Part shown: positions 1-11,329 of the stretch, in pieces | How the letters are laid out: each line of letters starts with the position of its first letter | How positions within the stretch are numbered: the stretch's first letter is position 1 | From: Enchytraeus crypticus | Lineage: Eukaryota > Annelida > Clitellata > Enchytraeida > Enchytraeidae | Assembly (NCBI GenBank): GCA_905160935.1 | Contig: CAJHZI010000240.1 | Coordinates: forward strand, 1,794,501 to 1,858,500 | Direction: 5' to 3' | Length of the DNA: 64,000 bases | Position numbers and translations under genes: made by a program | The notes under the pieces: generated by a model | The model's input: only the letters and a program-made list of their open reading frames with translations | Told to the model about the DNA's origin: nothing | The model's database searches: none

Positions 1-394
1 AAGAGGCTCTTCGACTTTGTAAAATCAAATAAGCCCTGATATAATTTAAATTGTTCATGTAATAAAAGAAAAACAATGACATCCTAAGTGCTTTCATAAA
101 ACAGGACAGTCTAGACTACATGAAGATACGTTATCTTTTAAATTCTTAAGTTTTTATTATAAATCTGTAGGGCTCTATTTATTTTTTATAAAGAAATCAT
201 CGTTCCAAACCACTCAAGCAATTCCTAAAATTTTGCAAATAGAAGTGACAATGAAGATGTTATACCATTGGGCATATATTACACAGGGAACTCATCAACT
301 TTTAACATTAATTTACTCCTACTATTACTGTTGTTATTGCTATACTAACTATGCTATTATTTACATTCGTAGTAGTTATATATAGTAGTTAAAT
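1..394. other. AT-rich sequence, no gene seen
   Basis: No open frame, repeat family or RNA signal that I can recognise. Base composition resembles the rest of the non-coding DNA of the window. Confidence 0.4.
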
Positions 395-645
395 ATGACG
401 AAGTCCCTGACATCATCGCTGGATGAGGATACGGACGCTAAACCTCATTTATTAGTATTAGTATTATTACTATTACTATTATTATAATAGTAATAGTAAT
501 AATATTATGACGTCCCTGACATCATCCCTGGATGAGGAAATGGACGTTAAACGTCTATTATTATTATTATTATTATTATTTTAATTATAATAATATTAAT
601 AATACTAAAAAATAATAATATAATAATAATAACAATAATAATAAT
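395..645 (+). repeat. SINE-tail-like segments and TAT/TAA microsatellite
   Basis: Two short segments near 395-445 and 500-550 share the string 'ccctgacatcat..ctggatgagg' followed by 'ggacg(c/t)taaac'. This resembles the 3' part of the tRNA-derived SINEs found elsewhere in the window (CACTGACATCGCTTTCGAGTGAGGAAACTGACG). They are separated and followed by runs of TAT, TAA and AAT triplets up to about 645. Confidence 0.45.
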
Positions 646-647
646 CT

Positions 648-1100
648 GGCCTGCTCAGATCTGATGGGAAGCGACCTGATGGAGTAACTAAAATTCCCTG
701 GTCAGAGGACAAATATCTTACATGGGACGTCACTGTCACTGACACTCTTGCCGCCAGTAACATTTGCATTTCAAGCTGCGATGCTGGTTCTGCGGCCGAA
801 GCAGCTGCTAGCAGGAAACTCGTTAAATACAAATAATTATCTTGTAAGTACATTTTTTCACCCATAGCCTTTGAGGCCCTGGGACCCAGAAATTCTGTAG
901 GCATAGACTTCATTGATGTGATAGGCAGGATGACTACTGCCGTTACTGGAGATCTACGCGAGAAATTTTTCCTGTGGCAACGTTTGTCAATGGCTCTGCA
1001 GCGATAAAATGCATTTTGTTTCCGTGCTACTTTTGGTAACACGGTATTTCGGAGTGGAGAGCATGGTTAAGAAAAAGAATCCCCTTCATAGGGGGTTAAA
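648..1100 (+). mobile_element. LINE 3' fragment (C-terminal nuclease part), copy B
   Basis: On the + strand the frame reads like the end of the LINE protein at 1797-3640: a RPDG..KIPW..DKYLTWDVTVTDT segment, then SRKLVKYK, IDFIDVIGRMTTAVTGDLREK and LWQRLSMALQR. An in-frame TAA interrupts it near 833. The 3' end is 'aatccccttcatagggggttaaa', shared with the copy that ends near 7530, so this looks like the natural 3' terminus of the family. The copy is truncated at its 5' end and not functional. Confidence 0.75.
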
Positions 1101-1397
1101 AAGTAGTAGTATTATTATTCAATCTAGCTTGTCTGAGAAGACTTGAGCAGAAAGCAGCTCAGAGGTCTGGTGCAGAGTGATCTACCGCACTGGCTGTCAC
1201 TTACAATGTATTTAGTTTTCCTTTAACAATGTCTTTTGTTTGTTCAGTGTTTCACTATTTATTTATCAAGTTCAATGCACTACTTAATTCGCTATCATCT
1301 AGTTCAAATGCCCGGATTAAATTTATTTCAGTTTAATGCTCGCTGTCCCACCTTGCATTACGAGGACGTTTTTCTGTGAGTGCTCTGCCTCACAGTA

Positions 1398-1796
1398 ATC
1401 CTGGAGCCACCAGGATCTGAATGAGTGGTTTACCAGGGTCTTCCTCCTCGTCCAGGCGAGCCTGGAGGTCCTTGACCTGCGCCTCGAGGGTACGGCGAAG
1501 TTTCGATCTGGCTGGCGTGATCTTGTTCATGACGAAGTTCCTCAGCGATACGCGCAGCGTCAGCCATCGCCTTCTTGGCAGAGTCTTCTTCCGCAGCTCT
1601 CAGTTCACTGGCTAAGTCTTCAATATCAGTATGAAGTGTCTGAAGCTCATTCTCGAGCTTTCTCTTGTGGGCGGAGAGAGAGGTGACGCTGACAGACAGC
1701 TCTGACACCCTATCAGAAGCCTCGTTCAGCTCTCCCTCAGCCGCTTTACGAGCACGCTCAGCTGACTCCAGCTGAGTCCTCAGCTCCTCCAGCTAA
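1398..1796 (-). pseudogene. Myosin heavy chain tail fragment
   Basis: Read on the - strand from 1796 the translation is a classic myosin-II rod: LEELRTQLESAE, then ELNEASDRVSELSVSVTSL, SAHKRKLENELQTLH, DLASELRAAEEDSAKKAMAD and AARIAEELRHEQDH. This matches the C-terminal coiled coil of muscle or non-muscle myosin heavy chain. After HEQDHASQIE the frame is lost by a small deletion (about 2 bases); the next part still reads as rod (RRTLEAQVKDLQARLDEEE) in another frame and the match ends near 1430. Only about 120 residues of a roughly 1,900-residue family are present. It abuts the LINE end at 1796/1797 without a spacer, so it may be a retro-copied chimera or a gene fragment broken by the LINE. 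Confidence 0.8.
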
Positions 1797-3640
1797 GTCA
1801 TGGAAAGCCTTTGCCAAAGAAAAAAAGTCTCTCGCTTATCGCCGGTTTGCTCTGCAATAAGTCTGCCTATGCCATTAATAAAGTCAGCTCCTTCGGGATT
1901 CATCGGGCCCATGGTTTCAATGGCCACCTGAACAACTTCATATCCTAAGGACAGATCACGGTATTTAACCAGCTTCCTAGAGGCGGCATGAACAGCAGCT
2001 CCACCGGTTGTGACTGAAGTCGTATTCAGGTAGGAGTTTGCCATAGTGTCAATGACCGTGACGTCCCATACGGCACATTTACCGTTGCACCAGGGCACTA
2101 AAGTCAAACCGTCCGGACGCTTGCCGTCTGATCTGGACAATCCACTTGGTTCCTTAGAGGAAGGGATGCCTGCTTTTGAAAGTGCTCGCCATATTAAGTC
2201 ATTTAAATTGTGATGGCGAGACATTCTACCTGAGCTTCGTTTGCAGGAGAGGCCGTGGAGACCTAAAGCGTCGACTTCATAACCGCAGGGGCACATGTGA
2301 GGCTCGCAAGTTTTCGCCCCTAAACGGAAACTAACGGCCACTCGAATTGCCTCATTGTCTAAAAAGAGCCCGCAAGAAGCAACAGGGAGAGCGTGAAGCC
2401 AGTCGCTGCTTCTTTTGGTTGATACAGCTAGGAGTCGTGCTCTGTCTACTGCATTGGACTGGGATTCTAACAGACTGGTATATATCCGATCCACTATAGG
2501 ACGGTCCCATGATTTCTGGTTACTGACTGAGATAGAAGGTGGAGCACTGGAGGTGAAGCTTTTGGACCAAACTGACAACGCAACGTCAATGGATCTATCG
2601 GCAGAAAGGGAGCACCTATGAAGGATGGCGTCTTGCAACTGCCTCGTTCCCATCGCTGATGCCAAGAAGGCTGAAGGCGCGATATGGGAAACAAGACGAA
2701 TTCCAAGACCACCTTTGCTCACAGGTAAACTGGCTTGCTGCCACTGCAAATCAGACAAATCTGCGTTGATAACAGCGCACAAGCATTGCCCAAGAGCCTC
2801 GTCGTAGTCTAGAAGCCGAGGATTAGAGAAGCTCGGACTAGAGCGCAGAATGTGCATAAGTTTAGGTGCACATAATGAAAAGCGAAGGATTGTCAAAGCA
2901 CCATGAGCGGCTAGCGACTTCAAGCGCGATGCTGTACGTTTGAGAACCTCGCCGAGTAGAGTACTATGGGATAGGCCCATTGGCACAAAGGATGACAAAA
3001 CTGAGTTGCCCGGAGATTTGCAAACTGATGATATGACATCGCACTTGGTACGATTCAACTGAAGCCCAAATTCTTGGCCTCTGTCGATGATAGTCTGTAC
3101 ATCATTTGCAATCTACGACTCGCAACCACCAAGAGTAATATCATCTAGGTATCCCACCGTGAGAGCGCTAGAGAGAGAAGAAAGGAGAGGGTGAATAGTC
3201 AAGCAAAACAGCATGGGCCCTAAGGGATCCCCTTGTTGGACTCCTTCCTGTGATTCGATGCACCAGTCTCCGAACTTCAACCACGAAGGGCTTGAGTAAG
3301 CTAGATGGCAGAAACTATACAGCTCAGGTATCGTGTGATGTATTTCGCTGAGCATTCGTGATCTACTCAAGCAATTAAAAGCATTACAGAAGTCTAGCTT
3401 TACCACGAAGTGATCAGCTGGCATTGACTCAGCGAAACGGCGAGTAGCGTGAACAGCTGCCTCACAGCCACCTGGAATACCAGCTCCAAGTTGAATTGGG
3501 CTCAAGTAATCGCTGAGAGCAGACACTGCATAACGATTTGCGCATTTAACGGCTAAACGACGCCAAGTGTAACCCACTGCAATGGGGCGAATGCCGCCAG
3601 ATTTCTTATTGAGTGCAAAGAGTTTACCACCAAACAGCAC
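1797..3640 (-). mobile_element. LINE (non-LTR) reverse transcriptase with R2-like C-terminal nuclease domain, copy A
   Basis: One frame of about 615 codons on the - strand, interrupted by a single TAG at 3113-3115 (just after YLDDITLGGCES). The first part is an RT palm: FALNKKSGGIRPIAVG, FVVKLDFCNAFNCL, QEGVQQGDPLGPMLF and the catalytic YLDD. The second part has the thumb-like LPVSKGGLGIR, a CxCG..VD..G.H.L.C zinc-finger-like cluster, RHHNLNDLIWRA and RPDGLTLVPW..WDVTV, which resembles the restriction-like endonuclease of R2-type LINEs. The 5' end is truncated at about 3641 next to a TAT microsatellite, and the 3' end stops at LWQRLSM, short of the family end. A dead copy; the precise LINE clade is inference. 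Confidence 0.8.
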
Positions 3641-3726
3641 CTACTATTATTAATATTATTATTATTATTATTATTATTATTACTTTTACCAGGATACTTC
3701 TAAAAGCAAATATTCTAAAAATTTAG

Positions 3727-5678
3727 GAGACGGCAAGGGGACGATTGCCCCCACCCTACGGCAACTGCTCGGCCAGTGTTTACCTGACGGGCACGGGGGA
3801 GTATCGCCCCGGGGCCAAGAGGCACACGCTCGACTCCTGCGTGGGGCTATGTGAACAGCGGAAAGTGATGGAAAAATGTGGATGCGTGGACTGCTCAAAT
3901 GTGTTCACCAATATAGAGCTGAAGGAAGCCAATTACAATCTATGTGGAAACTTTGGAATGAGGTTGTTATAGTTACAATGCTTACTAAAAATATTACAAT
4001 TTTAAAATTAGGCTAAACTATTAGAAAAAAAATCTTCGAGAAAATATGGAATGAGTTTTTTACGATTGTTAAATAATGCAAATGATTATAACTGCACAAA
4101 GCATACGAAAGATTTAAGAATTGATTGTTTATATGATTTATTTTATAATAAATTTTGGGATTTGATTTTAAACATTGGAGTAGAACATCATCTTCCTGTC
4201 TGTGGGATTTTATATCTTGACGCTTATAATGACTATTCTTTTGGAGAAGAGGCAGCGACTTTAAATTATGCATGTATAATTATAGCTTGATATTGATTTT
4301 CAGAATGGCCTTGGCTAATTCCGGGATATTATTCGTAAATATTTGGCTGTTTTTTCTCCATGATTTCAAAAGCAGACCACGTTATTTTCGGGTATTGTTT
4401 GAGAGTAACGCGTGAAATTAGAATGATAATTTCTACGCTTACATTTCAAGTTATATTGCTTTATAATAGTAACTAATACATAATATAGTGAAATGATCAT
4501 CCATGTTGAAATCTATCATTTTTAATAGAACATGCTTAAACCGTTAGGGAATTTAGTCCATGTAACAATGTAATCAATGCAGAATTAACTGATCTCATTA
4601 TAGGACTAATGGCAGAAATTTTGCATTCGCAAACTATGCAAACTGATTCAGTAAATTTAATTTAAAAAATTGAGTTGACACAAATGTTAATATTCCGTTG
4701 TTTCAGCTTCATATTCTTAATAATTGTGCTACTTAATAACAAGTCATTAATTATTTTAAATGTAATCAGTATTAAATAGAGTAATTACCACTAATTAATT
4801 AGCTTATTTACTTTAGTTATTATCTTTGTTATTCGTGCTACTGTAACAGCAAAAAGTTAGAAAATGATTCCATTTTAAAGAAGGAGTTTCTAGAAGGAAT
4901 GCTGGATCGATTAGACCACTACCTGTTCGACTGCAAGGAACACTTTCTGTGGAATCCTCCAGACTGCACTCACTGTTCGTTCGGTTGTCACGGTCTCATC
5001 TACACAACTTCTACAACATTCGCCAGATGGCCGCACAGATCTTATCTGCTGGCGTTTTACCGAAAATACATGGAAAATAGTAGCAGGTAAGCAGACTGAT
5101 AAACTTCCAGGGTTTCGGGTCTTTTGAGTCCCACGTCTCACTTGATGCCCATGTTTAAATTGCGTTAAATCTTCAAATCCCAGTGGAAATATTTTAACGA
5201 TTACTATGTATCCTCCATCCTATATGTAGGGCCTAGATTACTGGTAACAGCAATCGTAGCTAAAGTTGGATAGGCTAGTAGATCTCATAAAAAATTCGAA
5301 ATCGGTTCACTGCGAGTTATTAGGCACCTAAACAAATAAGGCACTTCAATACTGAAGTGTTTGGTCGCACGGACTTGAATTTTATACATAGAAATTGATA
5401 CATTACCATTGCGAAATAACCAACACGATACTTTTATGATTTCAGCAATTTATACTGCTTGTCTACGTACACGTGATAAACCCATCTGACTCCTCTTGTG
5501 ATATCTTTGGAAATTTGTTTAGTTCATTTTTATTTGCTTCACCTTTCTTGATTACTGATTATAATTCGAACCCGTTTATTGGCGCACAAAGTAGCTAACG
5601 GGCCATTTTCCAATAATATTGTTCTTGGAATTTTTTTCGTAGGCCTATATATATGTACATACATACATGTATATATGT

Positions 5679-5724
<46 letters not shown>

Positions 5725-6478
5725 ATATAATATATAATATATTATATATATATAATAACTGTATATATTATAGTGAAATACAAACTTAATGTTAGTTTCA
5801 CTAAATATTGTATGCTTGTTGTTACCTATCCTGTATCTTTATCATTGCACCTTATAATTTTTTCATTTCTTCATCGACATTCGTATTGTATAATTAATGT
5901 TATATACATGTATATATATATATATATACATAAATAAATATACAATCCTACCCTTGCATCTTAGCTTCGGTTGAATATCTATCATAGGTCTGAAATAGTA
6001 CAGTGCGCATGCGAACACTTGCTATTGTATACTGCTAAAGCAGAATAAACATCTAGTTACAATGATAGGAATGAGATGAATCTTCCACATAGTGCTCTAT
6101 GTTGTCAAGAACAGCGAAATCCTCATAACACTATTTTACTGTATCAGGTACGGAGATCGTTTCGAAGCATACAAATCGATAAGCGAAGGGGAGCGAAGTG
6201 GAGAGCTAAATCAAAGTCAAACCCTTGCCCTCTTAGACTCGATCGATCTGATAGAGAACAACTTTCTTCGTCTGAACGTACTCTTCAATGAGCGAGGTCT
6301 AAAGCTCATGAACGACACTCCGACCATGACCTGGGACATCCTGGGCTCAGAGATAGGTGGTTCCCTGAGTCTCTGGATTGGGATGACAATGCTGAACCTC
6401 GTGGAACTGCTGGAACTGATTTACACCATCCTCTCTACAATCTGGTCGAGGAGATTAACACAATCATTGGCCTTGTAG
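3727..6478 (+). CDS. DEG/ENaC (ASIC-like) sodium channel, last three exons
   Basis: Amiloride-sensitive channel family: trimeric membrane channels with two transmembrane helices and a Cys-rich ectodomain. I place exons at 3727-3962, 4850-5086 and 6148-6478 (stop TAG). Exon 1 begins after 'atttag' and carries PPPYGNC and the ectodomain cysteines (DSCVGLCEQRKV, CGCVDC). Exon 2, between 'gtaacag' and 'AG|gtaagc', carries the remaining Cys pattern and ARWPHRSY, the usual WP of the family. Exon 3, after 'tgtatcag', carries the pre-TM2 region (LRLNVLFNERGLKLM) and TM2 with the signature GGSLSLWIGMTMLNLVELLE. Splice phases agree (2, then 2). Exons for the N-terminus and TM1 are not seen; upstream is LINE DNA, so they lie outside the window or are lost. 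The DEG/ENaC call is firm; the exact subtype and whether the gene is alive are not. Confidence 0.85.
3963..4849 (+). other. Intron of the DEG/ENaC gene
   Basis: Non-coding AT-rich DNA between the first two visible channel exons. A 79-codon open stretch at 4051-4290 has no recognisable domain and no splice logic, so I do not call it a gene. Confidence 0.6.
5087..6147 (+). other. Intron of the DEG/ENaC gene with AT microsatellite
   Basis: Starts with GTAAGC and ends with TTTTACTGTATCAG. It contains an AT-rich simple repeat with TACATACATGTATA elements at about 5648-5760 and a second shorter one at 5903-5930. No other feature recognised. Confidence 0.6.
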
Positions 6479-6544
6479 AAATTAATAAATTGCTAAATTG
6501 TGATGATAATAGTAATAATAACATTAATAAAAGCTAAAGTAAAG

Positions 6545-6664
6545 CTAATGTTAACGAAACTTTCCTCACTCGAAAGCGATGTCAGTGACGGGCGAGCCCA
6601 GGATTTAAACACCGCACATACTGATACTCGGTTGAGTATCTTACCAACTTCGCCACTGGATGGC
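6545..6664 (-). mobile_element. tRNA-derived SINE (family 1)
   Basis: Reverse complement of the SINE seen best at 9661: A-box-like TGGCGAAGTTGGTAAGATACTC, B-box-like GTTTAAATCCTGGGCTCGCC, then GTCACTGACATCGCTTTCGAGTGAGGAAA. The copy is several percent diverged from the others. Confidence 0.7.
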
Positions 6665-6784
6665 CAGACTTACCATAATCATAATAATGATGATGATTAT
6701 GATGATACTGATAATAGTAATGATATATTTGTAATAATAATAATGATAATAATAAATTTTCATGCCTATTGTCATTGAGACCTA

Positions 6785-7000
6785 GGCCCCATCTACTCTG
6801 TCGCATTGGACTTTATTATCGAAATAGGCAGGAGGACCAGCGCCATTACTGGTGATCAGCGGGAAAAAGCTTTTCTGCGGCAGCGACTGTCTATTGCTCT
6901 CCAGCGATTCAATGCAGTCTGCTTCAGTGGCACTGTGGCTAAAGCGGCTTCCCAGAGTGCAGAGGAATTATAATTAATCGCTTCTTTTTAAATTTTTCAT
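6785..7000 (+). mobile_element. LINE 3' fragment, diverged subfamily
   Basis: Translation on + gives ALDFIIEIGRRTSAITGD, EKAFLRQRLSIALQRFNAVC and a stop at about 6972, homologous to the C-terminus of the LINE copies nearby but clearly a different subfamily. A simple repeat of TAA/TTA triplets lies further on at 7100-7165. Confidence 0.65.
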
Positions 7001-7214
7001 TAAATAAAGTCTCTTTTATCTTATTTTTTAGCCAGGGCCCATTTCAGCCAAGTAAAAAATAAAAAAAGTAATTAAAAACAATATGAATGGGAGTGCAGCT
7101 AAGACGGCCGCCATAATGACGATAATAATTATAATTATTATAATAATAAAAATAATTACAATTAAAACAGTAAAAAAGAATTCCTTTCTTAGGGGGTTTA
7201 AGAATTGTAATAAT

Positions 7215-7530
7215 AACAGCAGTGAAAATAACAACTGCTGGCAGGAAACTCGTAAAATACAACGAATTATCTTGTAAATATATATTTGCACCCATAGCCT
7301 TTAAGACACTGGGACTCATAAATTCTGTAGGCATAGACTTCATTGATGTGATAGGCAGGATGACTACTGCCGTTACTGGAGATCTACGCGAGAAATCTTG
7401 CCTGTGGCAACGTTTGTCAATGGCTCTGCAGCGATACAATGCAGTTTGTTTCCGTGCTACTTTTGGTGACACGGTATTTCGGAGTGGAGAGCATGGTTAA
7501 AAAAAGAATCCCCTTCATAGGGGGTTAAAT
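7215..7530 (+). mobile_element. LINE 3' fragment, copy D
   Basis: Nearly identical to the fragment at 840-1100: AGRKLVKYNELSCKY, VGIDFIDVIGRMTTAVTGDL and LWQRLSMALQRYNAVCFRAT, with the same 3' terminus 'aatccccttcatagggggttaaa'. The 5' end is truncated within a TAA-rich stretch. Confidence 0.75.
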
Positions 7531-7589
7531 ATAATAATAATAATAAGAACAATAATAAATACTAGCTTGTACACTAATTATAATGGGCT

Positions 7590-8870
7590 TCTCTATCCTA
7601 ATCGGAAGCGCCTATTGGAATGGTGTCTAAGACCAGGGGCAGATCCAGGAATTTTTTATCTTGGGGCCCGAAATTTTTTTTGGAGAGTAGACATTTTTTT
7701 CTTTTCCCCGGCTTCTTCATAGCATGTGACGCAACCAGAAAAAATGCTGTGGGGGGGGATCAAAATTTGTCAGCATGACTGCGCTCGGCTCATAGAGTGA
7801 GTGTATCCCCGTATCTTACCCCAGGCACTCATATCCGTACTAAAGTGAGAGGAAAACCTAAAATGCCTAAAATCCTACATTTGTTTAGGAAAAAGTCGGT
7901 TACTTTTTTTACCTCTAAAGAAACTCAGCGGATCTGGACCAATTGCAAAAGTTACCTAATTTTGGCGGAAGGTAGGGGCTTAAGCCCCTTGATCCCAGCC
8001 GAGGCTGTTTGCACCACTGCTCTGAGGCAGAGTTCACAATTTTTACTTACATCCTTTTTTCTCTTATACAGGGTTAAAGTGAAAATGAAAGCCAGTGAAA
8101 CGGTAAGCATTTTTTGGGCCATCTTCCATAATATTTGAAAAAATTCCAGGTAGTCTGACTGTTCAAGTTCCCTCTCTTACCCCCCCCCCAACCTCCCTAA
8201 CGCCCTTAAAACATATTTACACCTAGAAATTGTCATAGAAAAATGAAAATTTAGTTTAAATTTTTTATCGTCGGGCCTAAGGGGGGGCTCTGGCCCCTGG
8301 ACCCCCTGGATCCGCCACGTGGATCTGTCTAAGGCCAAGAAGGCTTGGGACTCCAAAATCTTTGGCACTGCGCACTCAGAACTTCTCACGAAGTTTTTAA
8401 TCCCATAAGAAATGGCCCGGCTGCTTGCTGTTCTACTCCTCATAGTGGTGACTGGTTGAAAGCCTTGCCTTTATCTTCCTGTGGCCTCCGCCTGTATGAC
8501 GAGGCAGTCAGATTAGCGGTCGGTCTTCGTATGGGCTCTACTCTTTGTGAACCACACAACTGTGTCTGCGGAGCATCGGTCAATGCTCTGGGCACTACGG
8601 CCTTTCGTGCTTGCGGAGCGCTGGCAGAATCGGCAGACACCAGCATGTGAATGATCTGGTATGGCGTACCCTAACTCGCGCAAATATTCCGGCCATAAAA
8701 GAGCCCCAGGGTTTGAGCCGCTCAGATGGGAAACTACCGGATGGTGTATAACAAATTCCTTGAGCTGAAGGTAAGTGTGTCAGCTGGGATGTCACTGTGA
8801 CGGACACATTCTTAGCAAGCAATCTCAGCCTTTCATGCGCTGGCATCATCCTTGTATGAGGAAACTGGCG
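7590..8870 (+). mobile_element. LINE fragment, copy E, split by a DNA transposon
   Basis: LINE sequence at 7590-7632 resumes at 8327 after the hAT-like insert. The second part encodes, with frame breaks, SKAKKAWDSKIF, DWLKALPLSSCGLRLYDEAV, LAVGLRMGSTLCEPHNC, the VNALGTTAFRACG region and DVTVTDTFLASN, the same C-terminal domain as at 1797-3058. It ends near 8870 in a 'ctggcatcatccttgtatgaggaaactggcgttaaacc' tail like that of the SINEs. Several stops; not functional. Confidence 0.7.
7633..8326. mobile_element. Non-autonomous hAT-like DNA transposon
   Basis: A 694-bp insert in the LINE. Its ends are CAGGGGCAGATCCAGG on the left and, in reverse complement, CACGTGGCGGATCCAGGGGG on the right. Flanks are GTCTAAGA (7625-7632) and GTCTAAGG (8327-8334), an 8-bp target duplication with one mismatch, as hAT elements make. 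No transposase frame inside. A solitary end of the same type (CAGTGGCGGATCCAGGGGG) is seen at 28679. Confidence 0.6.
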
Positions 8871-8895
8871 TTAAACCTTAATTATGATTATATAT

Positions 8896-8898
8896 ATT

Positions 8899-8992
<94 letters not shown>
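8896..8992. repeat. TA microsatellite
   Basis: An almost pure TA run, followed by a short GT run. No gene recognised from here to about 9340. Confidence 0.9.
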
Positions 8993-8994
<2 letters not shown>

Positions 8995-9342
8995 GTGTGT
9001 GTGTATCTTCGAGCTCTGTTGGGTCTCAGTACTCATTATCATAATTGACCGTGTTAAATTTTGAATGTAAATTTTTTCTGAAGCATTTTCATTGATCATA
9101 TCCAAAAACAAAAAAGGTTCAGAAGCGAATCCACTTAGTAAACTAAACATTAGTAGTCCTATATATATTTTTATATTATATATGTATGCTACGAACGATT
9201 CTAAATAATAAAATAAATTTTATTGCAGCCGAAACCAAATATAAACCTTCACCTTGGAGAAAATCAATTTTTATCGTTCATTATCTAAAAGCATTCATCG
9301 TTTTTCTTATGATCATCATTAATTGGAGTCTTGTAATTGCAG

Positions 9343-9504
9343 ACGTCGTATGGAGGGAGTGGTAGCCAGAAGGGTTTTAGATGGAATCCTGAGGCAGTCC
9401 ATACGTTTTTATTCAGCTGGCTTAGTCTGTGAGGCTTGCGTTAGAACAAAGGGTGGCGTCGGACTCAAACATATGTTAGGAAGCGTAAGGGGAATATTCA
9501 TCGG
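9343..9504 (+). other. Possible orphan exon
   Basis: An open stretch framed by good splice signals: 'tcttgtaattgcag' before it and 'TTCATCG|GTAAGG' after it. The open frame reads RRMEGVVARRVLDGILRQS and continues with VCEACVRTKGG; I do not recognise the protein. It could be chance. Confidence 0.2.
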
Positions 9505-9660
9505 TAAGGTGCATTGGTTGCTGCTAGGACAACAGTATCTTGTGTCAGCACAACAAACGGCCTGAAATATCAACCAGTTAGTCAGTTAATCAATCCCGTT
9601 ATCACAAGGTTCATACTCACCTCGCTGCTGTATCCCTTATAAAAGTGTGACTATTTCATT

Positions 9661-9800
9661 GGCTGGAGCCAGTGGCGAAGTCGGTAAGATACTCGACCGC
9701 GGATCAGTATGATTGTGTTGGTTCAAGACCTGGGCTGGCCCGTCACTGGCATCGCTTTCGAGTGAGGAAACTGACGCAATCCTTAGCTTTACCAGCTTTT
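9661..9800 (+). mobile_element. tRNA-derived SINE (family 1), best copy
   Basis: Starts GGCTGGAGCCAGTGGCGAAG. The string TGGCGAAGTCGG fits the tRNA/Pol III A box (TRGCNNAGYNGG), and GGTTCAAGACC is near the B box. The body continues GTCACTGGCATCGCTTTCGAGTGAGGAAACTGACG. Other copies are at 6545, 10105, 30133, 50720, 54862 and 62932. Confidence 0.75.
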
Positions 9801-10104
9801 TTCATGATTAAGATCGATCTGTATAGCCCATAGAATATGGAACAATATAGCCAATGGAAAATAAGTAAACTGACAGTTAAAGGTGAAGGTCGAACCTGGT
9901 TGTTGATATTCAAATGCGATATTTGCTTTGTTGATCCCTATAAGTTCATTTTAAAAGCACAAAATATTCGTTTTCAATGTCCTTGTTTCTCATTGGTAGG
10001 TAAAAAATGCAAATTTCTCTGATGCAGAATGTTTCCCAGTCATCAACTTTACGGGGTAAATGCCAATGCAACTGCCAATGCAATGGAATTGATATTAATT
10101 AGAT

Positions 10105-10240
10105 TAAAAATCTAAAGCTAAGGTTAACGTCAGTTTCCTCACTCGAAAGCGATGTCAGTGACGGCGAGCCCAGGATTTGAACCCGCACCTACTGATCCGC
10201 GGTCAAGTAACTTACCGACTTCGCCACTGGCTCCAGCCAA
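10105..10240 (-). mobile_element. tRNA-derived SINE (family 1)
   Basis: Reverse-strand copy with the A-box region at about 10215-10235, a B-box-like GGTTCAAATCCTGGGCTCGCC and the GTCACTGACATCGCTTTCGAG body. Confidence 0.7.
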
Positions 10241-10636
10241 GTGGGGATATTCATTAGATATTAATGAAAGAAAATCCTTTCATAACGTCCCTGTTTCACT
10301 ACCGTTCAGGATCGTGAACTACGAATCCAAAAAAGTGAAAACTGATTTTAAAGAGATCAATTTAGACGTTCTCACACAAGCTCTTAAAACTTTATCCACG
10401 GATTTTTAGCCATTGATCAAGATCACGGTTCAAGGGATCTATCAATTTGACGCAATTGTCGATATGGAAAAAAGAAGAACGACAGACTTATAAAATATGT
10501 GCTGTAAAGTTTAGATTTGAATCAAAAATTACACCAAGGTTACGTGCAGAATCTGCGAGAATTAAATATATATTTTAAAACACCAATATTTACTCATTTA
10601 CTCTATCTCTATAAAAAATTATTTATTATTTTCTCT

Positions 10637-10860
10637 TTCAATAATTATAGTTATGTTATAGCAATACTAGCTATGATATTATGCGCTCTAAGAAAACTGA
10701 AACTCCTAGGTAATATACAATTACGAAAGGACCCAAACAAAGTTAGTATAATTGGAATTCCACAACCATTTGCGGATGCAATCAAATTGTTCGAAAAAGA
10801 ATAAACATGTCCTACAGTAAAAATTGTATTTACTTTGATCCACTAGCAACAGTCGCTCAC
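10637..10860 (+). pseudogene. Nuclear copy of mitochondrial nad1 (NUMT)
   Basis: The open frame ends in [20 protein letters not shown] followed by [20 protein letters not shown]. This is the conserved N-terminal region of NADH dehydrogenase subunit 1, normally ERKVLGYxQLRKGPNKVGxxGIPQPxADAxKLF. It stops at a TAA at 10802 and a weak ND1-like reading continues about 20 codons further. No intron and no neighbouring nuclear exon, so I take it as a mitochondrial fragment moved to the nucleus. Key ER residues are replaced, so it is dead. Confidence 0.75.
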
Positions 10861-11329
10861 TGAGCCCTAGCCTACTATCTTAGCTACTCTTTCGCTGAGG
10901 GCATTTTCTACTATTATGCCCCTTTTTTGGCTTTCGTTTATTCCGTAAGAAATCATCCTGTACTCTTTACCAATGAAATCTCTTTCTCCTTCCGTCTCGC
11001 TTCACTTAGTCCTAAATTGGCATTTCTCGTCCCCTGCATTTCGCGCTTGATGCTTTCCTATTTTCCTCTTCTAATGTTTCTTACATATCATTTATTCCAT
11101 GTTATTTTTTATACAGTATTATTGCCTATACAAAATATCTTGGTGCCATTTGAATGCAAAGCGAATGGCTTCTATTCGTGAGGCATCCAAGGTGCTGACG
11201 GGCTGTGGCATATTTCCCCATTCCCCAATTAAGGGGTGCATGGGACAGGGGGTCTTCTTCTTTGAAGTCGAATTCAATAATATCAGAGAGAAAGGGTAAT
11301 TGGGTTATACAAGGTGGTTATCCTTTGCC
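10861..11329. other. No gene recognised
   Basis: Open stretches at 10927-11181 and 11099-11299 have no recognisable domain or composition of coding DNA. Confidence 0.4.

Noticed and set aside
503-518. 16-base match (gacgtccctgacatca) with the Polinton inverted repeat at about 50318
   Set aside because: Extends no further; the left site fits a SINE tail. Probably chance.
4013-4290. Open frames on both strands inside the channel intron
   Set aside because: No domain, no promoter or splice context; AT-rich chance frames.
7797-8138. 113-codon open frame
   Set aside because: Lies inside the non-autonomous hAT-like element and has no transposase similarity.
8775-9150. Open frames with Tyr-Ile repeats
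   Set aside because: Artefact of the TA run.
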